A DNA stretch of 47,966 bases, from contig JADFYI010000007.1 of assembly GCA_015233145.1 (NCBI GenBank), forward strand, positions 1-47,966, given 5' to 3'. Below, one piece after another: positions 1 through 9,800 of the stretch (position 1 is its first letter; every line of letters begins with the position of its first letter). This stretch comes from Candidatus Omnitrophota bacterium. Lineage in GTDB: Bacteria > Omnitrophota > Gorgyraeia > Zapsychrales > Fredricksoniimonadaceae. The position numbers and the translations under genes are program-made. The notes under the pieces are model-generated. The model worked only from the letters and a program-made list of their open reading frames with translations. It searched no databases and was not told where the DNA came from.

Positions 1-1612
1 CGATAGCTCGTGCACTCATGGCATCCTTCGCAATCGCTGGAAAATTTTGAAGGCATGTCCTGATTTTTCCAACCAATGCCTCGCGAGAATCGTCAATCAA
101 AGCTTTTTCATTGAGTATAATCTGAGCAACTCCCAACTCGGTCGTAATCCTATGCAAACGGTTGGCCATCTGATGTGCCACAGCAGAACCCAAAAGACCA
201 ATATCCCTCAAACGCCGGTCGTGATATTCCTCCTCAATGGTTTTTTTCGCCACCGCAATATGCATCGCGTTTTCAATAGCCAACCCCACAGGAAATGCAA
301 AGTTTTCTAAAGCAATAAAATCCCGATCTAAATATGCAGCTCCATTTTCTTTGTCTCCTAAAAAAAGAACACCTAAAAGCATCTCGCCACTCTTTATTGC
401 GATCGCCACATTTGCCAAACGATCTGAAAAAAACTTAATAGTTTCCTCATCAATCTTCTTTGAATTGCTAGCCATGTCGCAATTAGATTTGACTTCATCT
501 AAAGAAAAAATACCGTAAAACTTTACAAACGAAATAATAAGACTATCCACCGAAAGCTCCAAAATACCGGATCTCGTATCACCGCTGTCTTTCTTCAAAA
601 CGAATCTTTCTCCTTCAAAAGAATAAAACGCGATACTTCGTGGCTTTATAGTTCGAGATATAACATTTACTACTGCTGTAATAATCTCATCTACCGTTTT
701 ATGACCCGAAATACTACGTGAAGCAGTTAAAAGAACTTCCTGATATTTTCTTTCCTCCTGAAGAATTTTGTTTTCAGCATGCCGTCTTAGCCATGCGTAT
801 ATTATCGGCGCGGCCGTGGCCAGCCCAATGGCGGATAATAAAGCTCCTAAATACGAGCCCTTCCAGAAAAGGTAAAAGGGGATCCCCAGTGCAAAAGCAT
901 ACACAACCATAAACAAACCAGTGATTGTGACAGCTACACGGAGATCCATTAATCTATATGTTACAATCGCATAAAAAGTTAGTGCTACAAATGAAGACGC
1001 CAGTATATTTCCATAAGGAGGAATGTTGATGTTATACCAAAGAAAATAATTTGTAGATCCACCTAAAAAAGATAACGAAATTCCAATTAATATAAATTTA
1101 ATCTGTTGCTTCTTTATTCCTACATTCTTTTTATAAAAATTAATTAACAAACAAGAAGACAGAAACACATAAAAAAAGAAATAAATTAAATAATAATGAT
1201 AAAGAATCCCCGGCACCGCCCAATACTTAAGAGAAAACTTTGGCACCATTCCGTTAATAAAGAAGTTAGAGAAAGTCGTGCTGGCAAAGATACACGCCAA
1301 GCCATATCCCAAATAAAGAATAATTTTATTTCTTAAATCAGAAATATTCAGCCAGGAAAGAACAAAATGAAAATACGTTATTGGGGTAAAACTAGCCCCG
1401 ATATGAAGCAACTGAAACCAAAATAAAGTTTCTTTAGCGGTATGTGCTAATGGCCAGCCTATATATGCATAAGACCATGCGGCAACAGAGAAGGAAAAAG
1501 CAGCAAAAGTACGATTAACATTATTTTTTGCATCTTTATATAAAATAAAAAAGCCGAACAAAGTACTCACTATGGCATTAAAAAGACCGCTGAGAGCAAA
1601 ATATGTATACAT
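1..1612 (-). CDS. Sensor histidine kinase, N-terminal part (7TM-GAF-DHp), truncated by window edge
   Basis: The minus frame is open from ATG at 1612 to base 1, about 537 codons with no stop, so the gene continues outside the window. Residues 1 to about 240 hold several hydrophobic helices resembling the 7TM input region of membrane histidine kinases. A short charged linker (about 240-255) follows, then a GAF-like region (about 255-455) ending in a helix with IENAM. A degenerate phospho-acceptor box (AVAHQMANRLHRI) places His480. The usual acidic residue after the His is Gln, and the usual NPL is NRL, so autophosphorylation on this His is plausible but unproven. The ATPase domain would lie beyond the edge. 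The start is 5 bp after the methyltransferase stop, so it is probably the last gene of the signalling operon starting near 3.7 kb. The gene is visibly AT-rich. Kinase family is fairly sure; ligand unknown. Confidence 0.75.
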   Translation of the reverse strand, partial: MYTYFALSGLFNAIVSTLFGFFILYKDAKNNVNRTFAAFSFSVAAWSYAYIGWPLAHTAKETLFWFQLLHIGASFTPITYFHFVLSWLNISDLRNKIILYLGYGLACIFASTTFSNFFINGMVPKFSLKYWAVPGILYHYYLIYFFFYVFLSSCLLINFYKKNVGIKKQQIKFILIGISLSFLGGSTNYFLWYNINIPPYGNILASSFVALTFYAIVTYRLMDLRVAVTITGLFMVVYAFALGIPFYLFWKGSYLGALLSAIGLATAAPIIYAWLRRHAENKILQEERKYQEVLLTASRSISGHKTVDEIITAVVNVISRTIKPRSIAFYSFEGERFVLKKDSGDTRSGILELSVDSLIISFVKFYGIFSLDEVKSNCDMASNSKKIDEETIKFFSDRLANVAIAIKSGEMLLGVLFLGDKENGAAYLDRDFIALENFAFPVGLAIENAMHIAVAKKTIEEEYHDRRLRDIGLLGSAVAHQMANRLHRITTELGVAQIILNEKALIDDSREALVGKIRTCLQNFPAIAKDAMSARAI

Positions 1613-1617
1613 ATTGA

Positions 1618-2595
1618 TCAAGCAATCCCAATGACAATCTCATACAACTTTGTCGGTTCTTCTTGAAAAAAACCACCATACTTCCAGCCAGCGTCCTCAA
1701 AAGCTTTTTTTAGCTCTCCGAAATCAGGATACTGGAGCCCCCATCCACAAAGTTCTCTTAGGATATATGAACACAATAAATCCTTCCTTGCCATTTCAAC
1801 AGTTAAAGCCGCAGCAACAAGCTTTCCACCGGGCTTAAAATAATGCCTTATTCTTTTTAACAACTTTACTTTCTCTGAATAGGTCAAACTACATAAAATG
1901 CCAATTAGTAAAGCATAATCAACATTCTTAGGGTATCTTTTTCTTAAACGAGTCATTGTTTCTTTAACAAAAACTATTTGTTTAATTCCATGTTGTCTCA
2001 CCAGCTTTTCCCCTAAAAAAATAGCCTCTTCATCAATATCAATGCATTCAATCTTAACACTGCCATTCCAATGGGGATTCTCCCTACAAACATCAACACA
2101 ATTTCTACCAGGCCCTGAACCAATATCTAAAATAAAACATTCTTTTTGACCCTTTAAAATTACGTCTACATGCTCCTTCATTTTCTTATTAATAATTTCG
2201 TATCTGCACTTCAACGCCTGGCCGCCAGCGATACTTTTTAGAAAATAATTATCAACAACTCCGCTTACTTTCTTAAAATGATACATTTGCTCCAACATAG
2301 TATAAGTACCTGGATTTGCTCTTAAAGCTGGAATAATTCTGCTGTTTTCCTGAAAATACCTCGAAACAACATCCCAATCTTTAATATCCTCAGCATGAAG
2401 TCCTAGGAAAAAACCATTTTTTAAAATATTTGCCACTTTTTCAGGAAGCCCATTAAATAAATATGTTCCAGCCGCATCTTCTAAGTAAGTCTTTTTTTTA
2501 CTGATGGATAAATCATAATATTTCCTAAGATTCCTACAAAATGGCCGATCCCCTGCCATAGCATTCACCAATTGCTCTAATTTTATAAATACCAT
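1618..2595 (-). CDS. Class I SAM-dependent methyltransferase
   Basis: A 325-aa protein with a clear AdoMet-binding motif I (FILDIGSGPGRN, residues 154-165) and an acidic motif II (IECIDIDEEA, near 182), typical of Rossmann-fold class I methyltransferases. The N-terminal 150 residues resemble no domain I recognise and may bind the substrate. AAGGGGAT lies just upstream of the ATG and supports the start. It sits between a CZB sensor and a sensor kinase, with short gaps, so a signalling or modification role is possible, but no CheR-type hallmark is evident. Substrate unknown; small-molecule methylation is equally likely. Confidence 0.7.
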   Translation of the reverse strand: MVFIKLEQLVNAMAGDRPFCRNLRKYYDLSISKKKTYLEDAAGTYLFNGLPEKVANILKNGFFLGLHAEDIKDWDVVSRYFQENSRIIPALRANPGTYTMLEQMYHFKKVSGVVDNYFLKSIAGGQALKCRYEIINKKMKEHVDVILKGQKECFILDIGSGPGRNCVDVCRENPHWNGSVKIECIDIDEEAIFLGEKLVRQHGIKQIVFVKETMTRLRKRYPKNVDYALLIGILCSLTYSEKVKLLKRIRHYFKPGGKLVAAALTVEMARKDLLCSYILRELCGWGLQYPDFGELKKAFEDAGWKYGGFFQEEPTKLYEIVIGIA

Positions 2596-2632
2596 AAATA
2601 TCCCCTTGTGATAAATTCCCTCATTAATTTAA

Positions 2633-2998
2633 TTAATGAATCTCATTCTTCAATTCGGTCATTTTTAAAACCAACGAGTTTGAAATCTTCATAAAAACGC
2701 TTCCGGGCTCCATTAATCTTAAAGCTTCTGACTTTTTCCCCTGAAGGGCAAGTTCAAGAATTTTTCCGGCCTCAACATGGAATTGCAAATGAATGTCTCT
2801 AATCTCCGCATAAATAGGCTGTCCTCTAAATTGCGTAGAAAAATCACCATACAACCATTTCCCAAAATCACAATTATTATCTGTCCTTACAATCGTCGGG
2901 CTAAAATCACTTTCCCCGGTTTCAATGACTCTTTTCAAACAACGTAACCACTGGCCATGCGCATAAATAGCCCCATCAATATTAGAAACATTAATCAT
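2633..2998 (-). CDS. Stand-alone CZB (chemoreceptor zinc-binding) domain protein
   Basis: A 121-aa protein that is one CZB domain. The 3His/1Cys zinc ligands are visible: His14 (AHGQW), Cys43 (CDFGKWL), His70 and His74 (HLQFH). The spacings of 29, 27 and 4 residues nearly equal those of the E. coli DgcZ ligands (His22, Cys52, His79, His83). CZB domains sense zinc or oxidants and usually sit at the end of chemoreceptors or diguanylate cyclases; here there is no output domain. AGGA six bases before the ATG supports the start. It lies 21 bp downstream of the response regulator, suggesting it feeds that protein or the neighbouring kinase. The domain call is firm; the partner is inferred. Confidence 0.85.
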   Translation of the reverse strand: MINVSNIDGAIYAHGQWLRCLKRVIETGESDFSPTIVRTDNNCDFGKWLYGDFSTQFRGQPIYAEIRDIHLQFHVEAGKILELALQGKKSEALRLMEPGSVFMKISNSLVLKMTELKNEIH

Positions 2999-3019
2999 AA
3001 AAGTCCTAATTTCATATTT

Positions 3020-3658
3020 TTACAACTTCCTAACCTCATCAACCACAGCACCGGCTTCGTCAACCAATGACATAACATTTTTCAAAATTTTAAGCGATTC
3101 CTGAAAAAGCTCAGCATCGGATTTTGTTTTTAAAAGCCCGTCTTCATAATCGCAAACAAGGCCGTCGCACCCTATACGTATCTTGTTGTGAATATTAGCA
3201 AGAGAATGCGCAATTTCTCCTGCTTCGGGGCGTCTGGCCACAGAGGCTTCGGTATTACAAGGTTCAAGGATTTGAAAATTTGATCCCGCAATTTCCTGAA
3301 CTTTCTCAAATAATTCCTTAAGCCTTAACGGCTTATGAAAAAGAGCGACAACATGTTTACTAACCAATCCCTGATTCTCTTCTTCTACGACCATCTGCCC
3401 GGTCACAACAATAATTTTAACAAGCAAATTGAACTTGCGAACTTCTTTAATAACATCCCAGCCCGACAACTTCGGCATTTGGATATCGAGCACCAGCAAA
3501 TCAGGGCACATGCTTTTCGTCAATTCAATGGCAGCCTGCCCGTCAGCGGCACAAAAAATTTCAATATTATGCCTTTTTTCAAAGTATTTCCTGACGTAAT
3601 CCCGAGTAACTTCCTCGTCATCGACAATAAGAATCTTATAAATGTTTAAATTGTTCAT
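3020..3658 (-). CDS. Response regulator receiver with C-terminal DHp-like helical domain
   Basis: The N-terminal receiver shows Asp13/Asp14, the phospho-acceptor Asp58 (LVLDIQMP), Thr86 and Lys109 (FHKP). Instead of a DNA-binding domain, residues 125-212 form a helical region with EIAHSLANIHNKI (His151), which resembles a histidine-kinase phospho-acceptor box and the AHQMAN box of the kinase at 1-1612. I chose ATG 3658, giving MNNLNIYKILIVDDEE. A GTG at 3712 is in frame but adds 18 AT-encoded residues and overlaps a TATAAT that may be a -10 box. No good ribosome-binding site precedes either start. It is probably the first gene of the four-gene signalling operon. Confidence 0.8.
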   Translation of the reverse strand: MNNLNIYKILIVDDEEVTRDYVRKYFEKRHNIEIFCAADGQAAIELTKSMCPDLLVLDIQMPKLSGWDVIKEVRKFNLLVKIIVVTGQMVVEEENQGLVSKHVVALFHKPLRLKELFEKVQEIAGSNFQILEPCNTEASVARRPEAGEIAHSLANIHNKIRIGCDGLVCDYEDGLLKTKSDAELFQESLKILKNVMSLVDEAGAVVDEVRKL

Positions 3659-3775
3659 AATAAAACTATATAAAGTATTTATATAATAAAATTCTTTTTT
3701 ATTATAAAACACCTGTTAACAACCCGCACGATATTCGTTAAGTTTTTTATACTGCCACTAGTTAACAATGGGTGT

Positions 3776-3815
3776 TAAAAAGGTTGGAATAAAAATCTAA
3801 AGGGACGCCAACCTT
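3776..3815 (-). terminator. Probable rho-independent terminator after rnhB
   Basis: On the minus strand an 8-bp perfect stem, AAGGTTGG (3815-3808) pairing with CCAACCTT (3787-3780), is followed by a short T run. It begins 8 bp beyond the rnhB stop, so it would end the trmD-rplS-rnhB transcript. The 20-nt loop is long, which lowers confidence. Confidence 0.5.
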
Positions 3816-3822
3816 CCCCAGA

Positions 3823-4479
3823 TCAAGACACTGTGAATGTCCTTCTGTGGATGGGAGAAAAGCCATGCCGCTTGATCGCCGCACGGTGATCGCGGGTCGG
3901 ATAACCTTTGTGTTTGGAAAAGCCGTACTGCGGATAAATCTTGTGGTATTTGTCCATCATCCGGTCACGGTAAACTTTGGCCACAATGCTGGCGCAGGCA
4001 ATGGAAAAGCTTTTCGCATCGCCCTGAACCACGCATTCGACATTAAAAGGAATGTTGCCCTGATAAGAATTCCCATCCACAATCACTTTAACAGTTCCAG
4101 GATGTTTCAATTCTTCACGGATATCCCCAGGGACTTTGGCCAAAAGGTCTTTGACCGCTGTTGTCATGGAGAAATGAGTGGCTTTGAGGATATTGACTTC
4201 ATCAATCACCTGTTCATTGATGATCCCAATCCCCACCCACCCGCGTTCAAATATTTCGTGAAAAGCTTTTTCGCGCGCCTGGCAAGAAAGTTTTTTGGAA
4301 TCTCCCACACGGTTAACAAAATCAAAATTCTTTAAACAAACCGCCGCACTCACGACCGGCCCGGCCAAAGGCCCGCGCCCGGCCTCGTCAATGCCAAAAA
4401 GAAAGCGAGATCCGCTTTTGGATCTCGCTTCATGATCAAACCCGAATAAATTATCGTGTTTCGAGTTAATAGGCTTCAC
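3823..4479 (-). CDS. rnhB: Ribonuclease HII
   Basis: A 218-aa type 2 RNase H that cuts the RNA strand of RNA-DNA hybrids and removes misinserted ribonucleotides. The signature GIDEAGRGPLAGPV supplies Asp31 and Glu32; Asp135 (VIVDGN) and Asp172 (YRDRMM) complete the usual metal-binding carboxylates, and SIACASIVAKV is also typical. The only plausible start is a GTG at 4479, directly abutting the rplS stop, so translation is probably coupled. The order trmD-rplS-rnhB is common in bacteria and supports the call. Confidence 0.95.
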   Translation of the reverse strand: MKPINSKHDNLFGFDHEARSKSGSRFLFGIDEAGRGPLAGPVVSAAVCLKNFDFVNRVGDSKKLSCQAREKAFHEIFERGWVGIGIINEQVIDEVNILKATHFSMTTAVKDLLAKVPGDIREELKHPGTVKVIVDGNSYQGNIPFNVECVVQGDAKSFSIACASIVAKVYRDRMMDKYHKIYPQYGFSKHKGYPTRDHRAAIKRHGFSPIHRRTFTVS

Positions 4480-4884
4480 TTATTCAGCTTTTGCCGTTTC
4501 AGAAACAGCGGCCTGGGGAGCAAGAACACCCGCCAGCTCAGATTCAACACGGGCGCCTTTGCCTGTCTTCTCACGAAGATAAAACAATTTCGCGCGTTTG
4601 ACCTTACCCTTGGAAACAACTTTAAGGCTTGCAATAACCGGCGTATGAAGGGGGAATGTTTTTTCAACACCCTCTCCAAAAGTTAATTTCCTGACCGTAA
4701 ACGCTGCCTTAACGCCGATGCCGCGCTTGGCGATGACGATGCCTTCCCAGGAATGAAGCCTGACTTTATCAGCTTCCTGGACTTTGATTTTCATCTTCAC
4801 AGTGTCGCCGACATTAAATGCCGGGATATCGGTACGAAGATGTGCTTTCTCAACGAGTTTAAGTTTACCTAAAAGACCTGCCAT
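4480..4884 (-). CDS. rplS: 50S ribosomal protein bL19
   Basis: A 134-aa protein matching bL19, which sits at the 30S-50S interface. Conserved blocks are FNVGDTVKMKIKV, RLHSWEGIVIAKRG, the FTVRKLTFGEGVE region, and KRAKLFYLREKTGK. The last 20 residues form an Ala-rich tail beyond the usual core. AAGGGAGTAAGAAAA precedes the ATG as a ribosome-binding site within the end of trmD. It lies 6 bp after trmD and abuts rnhB. Confidence 0.97.
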   Translation of the reverse strand: MAGLLGKLKLVEKAHLRTDIPAFNVGDTVKMKIKVQEADKVRLHSWEGIVIAKRGIGVKAAFTVRKLTFGEGVEKTFPLHTPVIASLKVVSKGKVKRAKLFYLREKTGKGARVESELAGVLAPQAAVSETAKAE

Positions 4885-4890
4885 TTTTTC

Positions 4891-5577
4891 TTACTCCCTT
4901 GACTTCTTTAATAAATCCGGGCGGAGACGTTTTGTTTTAAGGAGCGCCTGCTCCTTCCGCCACTTTTTTACGGCTTGATGATTGCCGGATAATAGCACAG
5001 GAGGTATTGTTTTTCCACAAAAATTTGAAGGACGTGTGTATTGGGGATATTCTAAAAGATTACCTTCAAACGACTCGTCTTCCAAAGAGGCCTCTTTCCC
5101 CAGCACTCCAGGGATAAGCCGTGTGACAGCATCGACCACAACCATGGCCGGAAGCTCGCCTCCTGTAAGGACATAATCCCCCACGGAAATGCTTTCATCC
5201 ACGACCAGCTCCCGCACGCGTTCGTCAATCCCTTCATAATGGCCGCAAATCAAAATAATATTTTTTTCCCCTGCCAACGCCCTGGCTTTTTTGGGGGTCA
5301 AGGGCGTGCCCGCAGGGCACATATAAATCACTTTCGCCTTGCGGCGGCCTTTGATTTTCCTGACCGCGTCCACCAAAGGCTGAGGCGTCATGACCATCCC
5401 CGGGCCTCCGCCGTAAGGATAGTCATCAACTTTGCGGTGGGGATCTTTGGAGTAATCGCGCAGATCATGAACTTTAAATACAACTTTTTTCTTCTCCTGG
5501 GCGCGCTTCATGATGGACTCATTAAGCACTGAAGAAAAAACCTTGGGAAAAATAGTGATGATATCAAAACGCAGCAT
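4891..5577 (-). CDS. trmD: tRNA (guanine-N1)-methyltransferase
   Basis: TrmD methylates G37 of tRNAs to m1G and prevents +1 frameshifting. From ATG 5577 it is 228 aa and starts MLRFDIITIFPKVF, the family's usual beginning; GGAGG 10 bases upstream supports this over an in-frame start at 5736 that would run into the upstream gene. Motifs include DDYPYGGGPGMV (51-62), CGHYEGIDERV (111-121) and SVGDYVLTGGELPA, which form the AdoMet-binding trefoil knot. rpsP and rimM, the usual upstream partners, are missing here; an MFS transporter gene precedes it instead. Confidence 0.96.
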   Translation of the reverse strand: MLRFDIITIFPKVFSSVLNESIMKRAQEKKKVVFKVHDLRDYSKDPHRKVDDYPYGGGPGMVMTPQPLVDAVRKIKGRRKAKVIYMCPAGTPLTPKKARALAGEKNIILICGHYEGIDERVRELVVDESISVGDYVLTGGELPAMVVVDAVTRLIPGVLGKEASLEDESFEGNLLEYPQYTRPSNFCGKTIPPVLLSGNHQAVKKWRKEQALLKTKRLRPDLLKKSRE

Positions 5578-5582
5578 ACCAA

Positions 5583-6842
5583 TTAAGCCTCCGGGATAAT
5601 CCCTTTTTGAGCATAAACCGTCCTTATCTGGGAACGGAACAAAGGATAATTTTGCCAATAAATAAAACTTGCCAAAAACGCGACGCCGCTGCCTAAAACC
5701 ATGGTCAAAGACAATCCGATTTTTCCGGCAAGCCAACCCGCGGCAAGGCTGCCCAGGGGCGCCATTCCGATCAATGCCGCGCCGTATAAACTCATCACAC
5801 GCCCGCGCATGTTTTCTTCAACCAAGGTTTGCAGGATCACATTCACAGAGCTGATCGCCAGAATCATCACAAGCCCCATAAGGAGCGCGGATATCCCTGC
5901 GAGCCAGAGGTTGGTGATAAGCCCCAATGACACAAAAACAAAACCTAAAATAATAGAGGAAAAACCAATGAGCCGGCCTAATCCCACGACAGTCTGACGT
6001 CCAGCCAGATACAAAGCCCCGCACAAGGCGCCAACCCCTGACATGGAAAGAACAAAACCCAAGGCCTTTGGCCCCCCATGATAAATATCCTTAACAAAAA
6101 CCGGCATCAAGGTCTGGACCATGCCCGTCAGAAAACTGACCACCGCAAGAGTCACGAGAAGTGTACGGATGGGCATAAAATGAAATGCATACCTGATGCC
6201 TTCTTTCAAGGCGCTATTAACCTTCTTATGAGGTAATTGCTCTTTATTTTTTAACGGAAACCTCATCATCCAAAGAGCGATAATGATCGGCAGAAAACTC
6301 AGGGCATTCAATACAAAACACCACCCCTCTCCCATAACAGCGATCACAACGCCGGCCAGGGCAGGGCCAAACAACCTCGAACCATTATAAAGAGAAGAAT
6401 GAAGGGCAATGGCATTGCTTAAGTCTTTACGGTCATCAATCATTTCACTGATAAAAGACTGCCGTACAGGAAGGTCAAAGGCATTCACCAATCCTAAAAA
6501 GAAACTCAACGTAATAATCTGAACGATATTAATAGAATTGGTCACGACAAGCCATGCCATGATAACAGCTTGAACCAAAGAAAAAACCTGGACCATGAGT
6601 AAAATGCGATGACGGTTATATCGATCCGCAAAAACCCCGGCAAAAGGGGCTAATAAAAATGACGGAACCTGGGAGGAAAAACCGACAACACCCAAAAGAA
6701 ACGCTGAATTGGTAAGCCTGTAAACAAGCCAGCTCACCGCCACCATCTGCATCCATGTTCCTATCAAGGAAATGCTCTGCCCGCAGACAAAAAGACGGAA
6801 GTTGCGGTGCTTAAGGGAAGAAAAAGTCTTACGAAAATTCAT
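5583..6842 (-). CDS. MFS transporter (EntS/MFS_3-like exporter)
   Basis: A 419-aa polytopic protein with about 12 hydrophobic helices. The N-terminus (LKHRNFRLFVCGQSISLIG) and the loop 2-3 motif (FAGVFADRYNRHRIL) are typical of MFS exporters of the EntS/MFS_3 type. I place the start at ATG 6842 because it gives the family-like N-terminus; ATG 6854 overlapping the RND stop is an alternative. Its position as the last gene after the RND permease suggests a drug or metabolite exporter co-transcribed from the MarR-controlled promoter. Substrate unknown. Confidence 0.88.
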   Translation of the reverse strand: MNFRKTFSSLKHRNFRLFVCGQSISLIGTWMQMVAVSWLVYRLTNSAFLLGVVGFSSQVPSFLLAPFAGVFADRYNRHRILLMVQVFSLVQAVIMAWLVVTNSINIVQIITLSFFLGLVNAFDLPVRQSFISEMIDDRKDLSNAIALHSSLYNGSRLFGPALAGVVIAVMGEGWCFVLNALSFLPIIIALWMMRFPLKNKEQLPHKKVNSALKEGIRYAFHFMPIRTLLVTLAVVSFLTGMVQTLMPVFVKDIYHGGPKALGFVLSMSGVGALCGALYLAGRQTVVGLGRLIGFSSIILGFVFVSLGLITNLWLAGISALLMGLVMILAISSVNVILQTLVEENMRGRVMSLYGAALIGMAPLGSLAAGWLAGKIGLSLTMVLGSGVAFLASFIYWQNYPLFRSQIRTVYAQKGIIPEA

Positions 6843-6843
6843 A

Positions 6844-9800
6844 TTATTTTCCATGCCAGAAACGGCCCACTGCAAAAAAGATCCCTACAACAACCACGAA
6901 TGCCAGAACAAATTTTAACCAGTCGCGCCAGGTCATGCGATACGCGCCGGGAATAACAAACAGGGTAAAAAATGTGGACACCAAAACTCCACCAATAACC
7001 GCAATGGCCATAGGCGCCCTGACCTCGGAGCCTGCCCCCATGGCCATGGCCGGAGGAATAGCCGCGGCAATGGTCGCGACTGACGTCATCAGAATCGGCC
7101 TTAACCGTATGGGACACGCAGTGGACAAAGCCTCATCCACGCTTTTCCCTTCCGCTCTCAGCTGATTGGTAAAGTCGACCATCATAATGGAATTCTTTTT
7201 CACAATCCCCATTAAAAGGATGAGCCCGATCATGCTGTAAAGATTAATGGTTTGGTGCCCCAGAAAAAGCGCGAGAAATGCCCCGGAAATGCTGAACGGA
7301 AGCGCCAAAAGAACAATAAAGGGATGCCTGAAACTGTTATACTGGGAACCTAACACCATGTACGCCACGAGAATCCCCAAAAGAAAAACAATCCCGACCC
7401 CCTGAGACGATTCCTGGGATGTCTGCGCGCTTCCGGTCAATACCGCGCGATACCCTGGCGGTAAAACTTCTTTGGTAATTTTCTGGGCAACATTGATCGC
7501 ATCAAGCTGGGATTTCCCTGGGGCCATGTTGGCAAAAACCGAAATAGCCCTCTCACGCGCCCGGCGGGTAATGGTGAGGGCTGTGGGTTTTTCAACGACC
7601 GTCACCACGTCTTTCAAGGCCACACGCTCGCCGCGGTTGTTCCACACCCAAATACTGTCAATGACCTCAGACTTAAGACGCTGCTCTGCAGACAGGCGCA
7701 CGCGGACATCATAACGCCGGTCTCCGCTTGAATATTTCCCCACGCGCTCGCCGCCCACGAGGGCATTGATGGCTTCCCCGATCGTAGTCATACTGACACC
7801 ACGATCGTTGGCTTTTTTCCTGTCAGGGACAATACGGATCTCTGCCGCGCCTGGCTGATAATCGCTGTCAACGTCAACCATATAGCCGCTCTTCTCCATA
7901 CGGTCTTCAATCACAGCCTCAAGCTCCACAAGCTTGTCCCAGTCAGGGCCCCGCAAGCTGAACTCCACGGGAAACCCCCGCTGAGCGGAAAACCCGCTCA
8001 AAGAAAGGTCCTGGATTTTAGCTTTGATATCCGGAAGCTTGTTCAACTCTTTGCGGAAAATGGTCATTAAATCTTTTTGCTTGAGCCTTTGGCCTGTTTG
8101 GGGGTCAACGGGACGGTCTTTGGGGTCTTTTAAAACAGTAAAAATAATGCCGCTGTTGACGCTCCCGCCGGAAAATCCTCCGATAACAGCAAGATACCCT
8201 TTTACCTCGGGCCGTGAAGAAACAAACTTCTCCGCTGCCAGGAAATGCTCGTTTGTGAAATCAACCGACGCGCCCGGAGGCGTTTTCATGGAACACATAA
8301 ACATGCTTTGATCCTGAGGCGGGACAAATTCTTTTGGCAAAATTCCGGCCAGGGTCAAAGACAGGCAAAAAATCACGAATGAAACAACCATCACCCAAAC
8401 CCGGTGCAAAAGCACCCAGGATAAGGATTTTTTGTAACTGTCTGCCATTTTTCGAAAAGCCGTGTCTATGGCCAGGCCAAAACCTGTCTGGTGGCCTGTC
8501 TGCAAAAATTGCGAACAACGCATAGGAGTGAGCATAAGCGCTTCAAGCAGGGAAAGCCACACGGCCACGGAAATCGTAACGCCAAATTCAAAAAAGAATT
8601 TTCCCATGATCCCGGAAATAAAAACAATGGGGACAAAAATAGCGGTCATGGCCATGGTTGTGGCAAAGGCAGCGCCAGTGATCTGATTCGCCCCATGGCT
8701 CGCCGCAGAAACGCGGCTTTCCCCGCTTTCCCGATAACGCACAATGTTCTCAAGGACCATAATAGAATCATCAACCACAATACCCACGGCCAACGATAAT
8801 GCCAAAACCGTAAAAGTATTCAGTGTGAAATGCAGAAAATAAATAACGATAAATGTCCCCAAAATCGATGTCGGGATCGCCAGAAGAATATTTAAAGTGG
8901 CGCTCCAGGCCCCCAGGAAAAACCAGCAGACAAGCGATGTGACAAGGGCTGATAAAATCAACGTCACGCTCAAATCACGGATAGAGTCTTCAATAAATTT
9001 TGTGCGGTTGACAATCACTTCCGCATGGACATCCTGAGGCAACGACGCCTGGACTTCCTTTAAACGCGCAAAAACAGCATGCGCTACAGCCACATCATTG
9101 ACCCCGCTTTGTTTCCTTATTCCAAGCCCCACATTGGTTTTTCCATTAAAACGCGAAATCCTTCGGATATCGTCAAGCCCGTCTTCAATACGCGCCACAT
9201 CTTTGATATAAATAGGCGTATAAATAGGCTGGCCCGCGCGTTTGGTAATGATAATATTTCCAAACTCCTCCGCGGATTTAGCCTCCCCCATAAAACGGAC
9301 ACTTTGTTCCATTTTGGGATTTTCTATACGGCCAGCCGGCAATTCGGAGTGTTCCTCTTGGATCGCGGTCATAACATCCTGAACCGTGAGTTGATAAAAA
9401 TTGAGCTTGTTAACATCCAGCCACACGCGCAGGTTCGGGTCAACATAACCACCCAGCATAACCTCACCCACACCGCTGATGGAGGTAAATTTATCCCTCA
9501 CGTGCTGTTCCACATACTCCATGAGATCACGTTTGGAACGGTCAGCCGTGACGCCGATCCAGACAATCGGCTGGTCCGCAGGGTTGACCTTGGTAATAAT
9601 CGGAGGATCCAGGTCTTTGGGAAGGTTGCGCTGGGCCTGATTAATTTTGGTCTGCACCTCCTGAACCGCCACATCCAGATTACGGCCAAGCTCAAGTTCG
9701 ATGGTAATATTGGCCTGTCCCTGCTGGATGCTCGAAGAAACCTCTTTGACGCCCTGCACGGTCATGATCGCCTGCTCGACATCATTAACCACGTCGCTTT

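Noticed and set aside
237-912. Several short plus-strand frames in the first kilobase
   Set aside because: The minus strand carries one continuous frame from 1612 to the window edge with clear kinase features; the plus-strand frames are its shadows.
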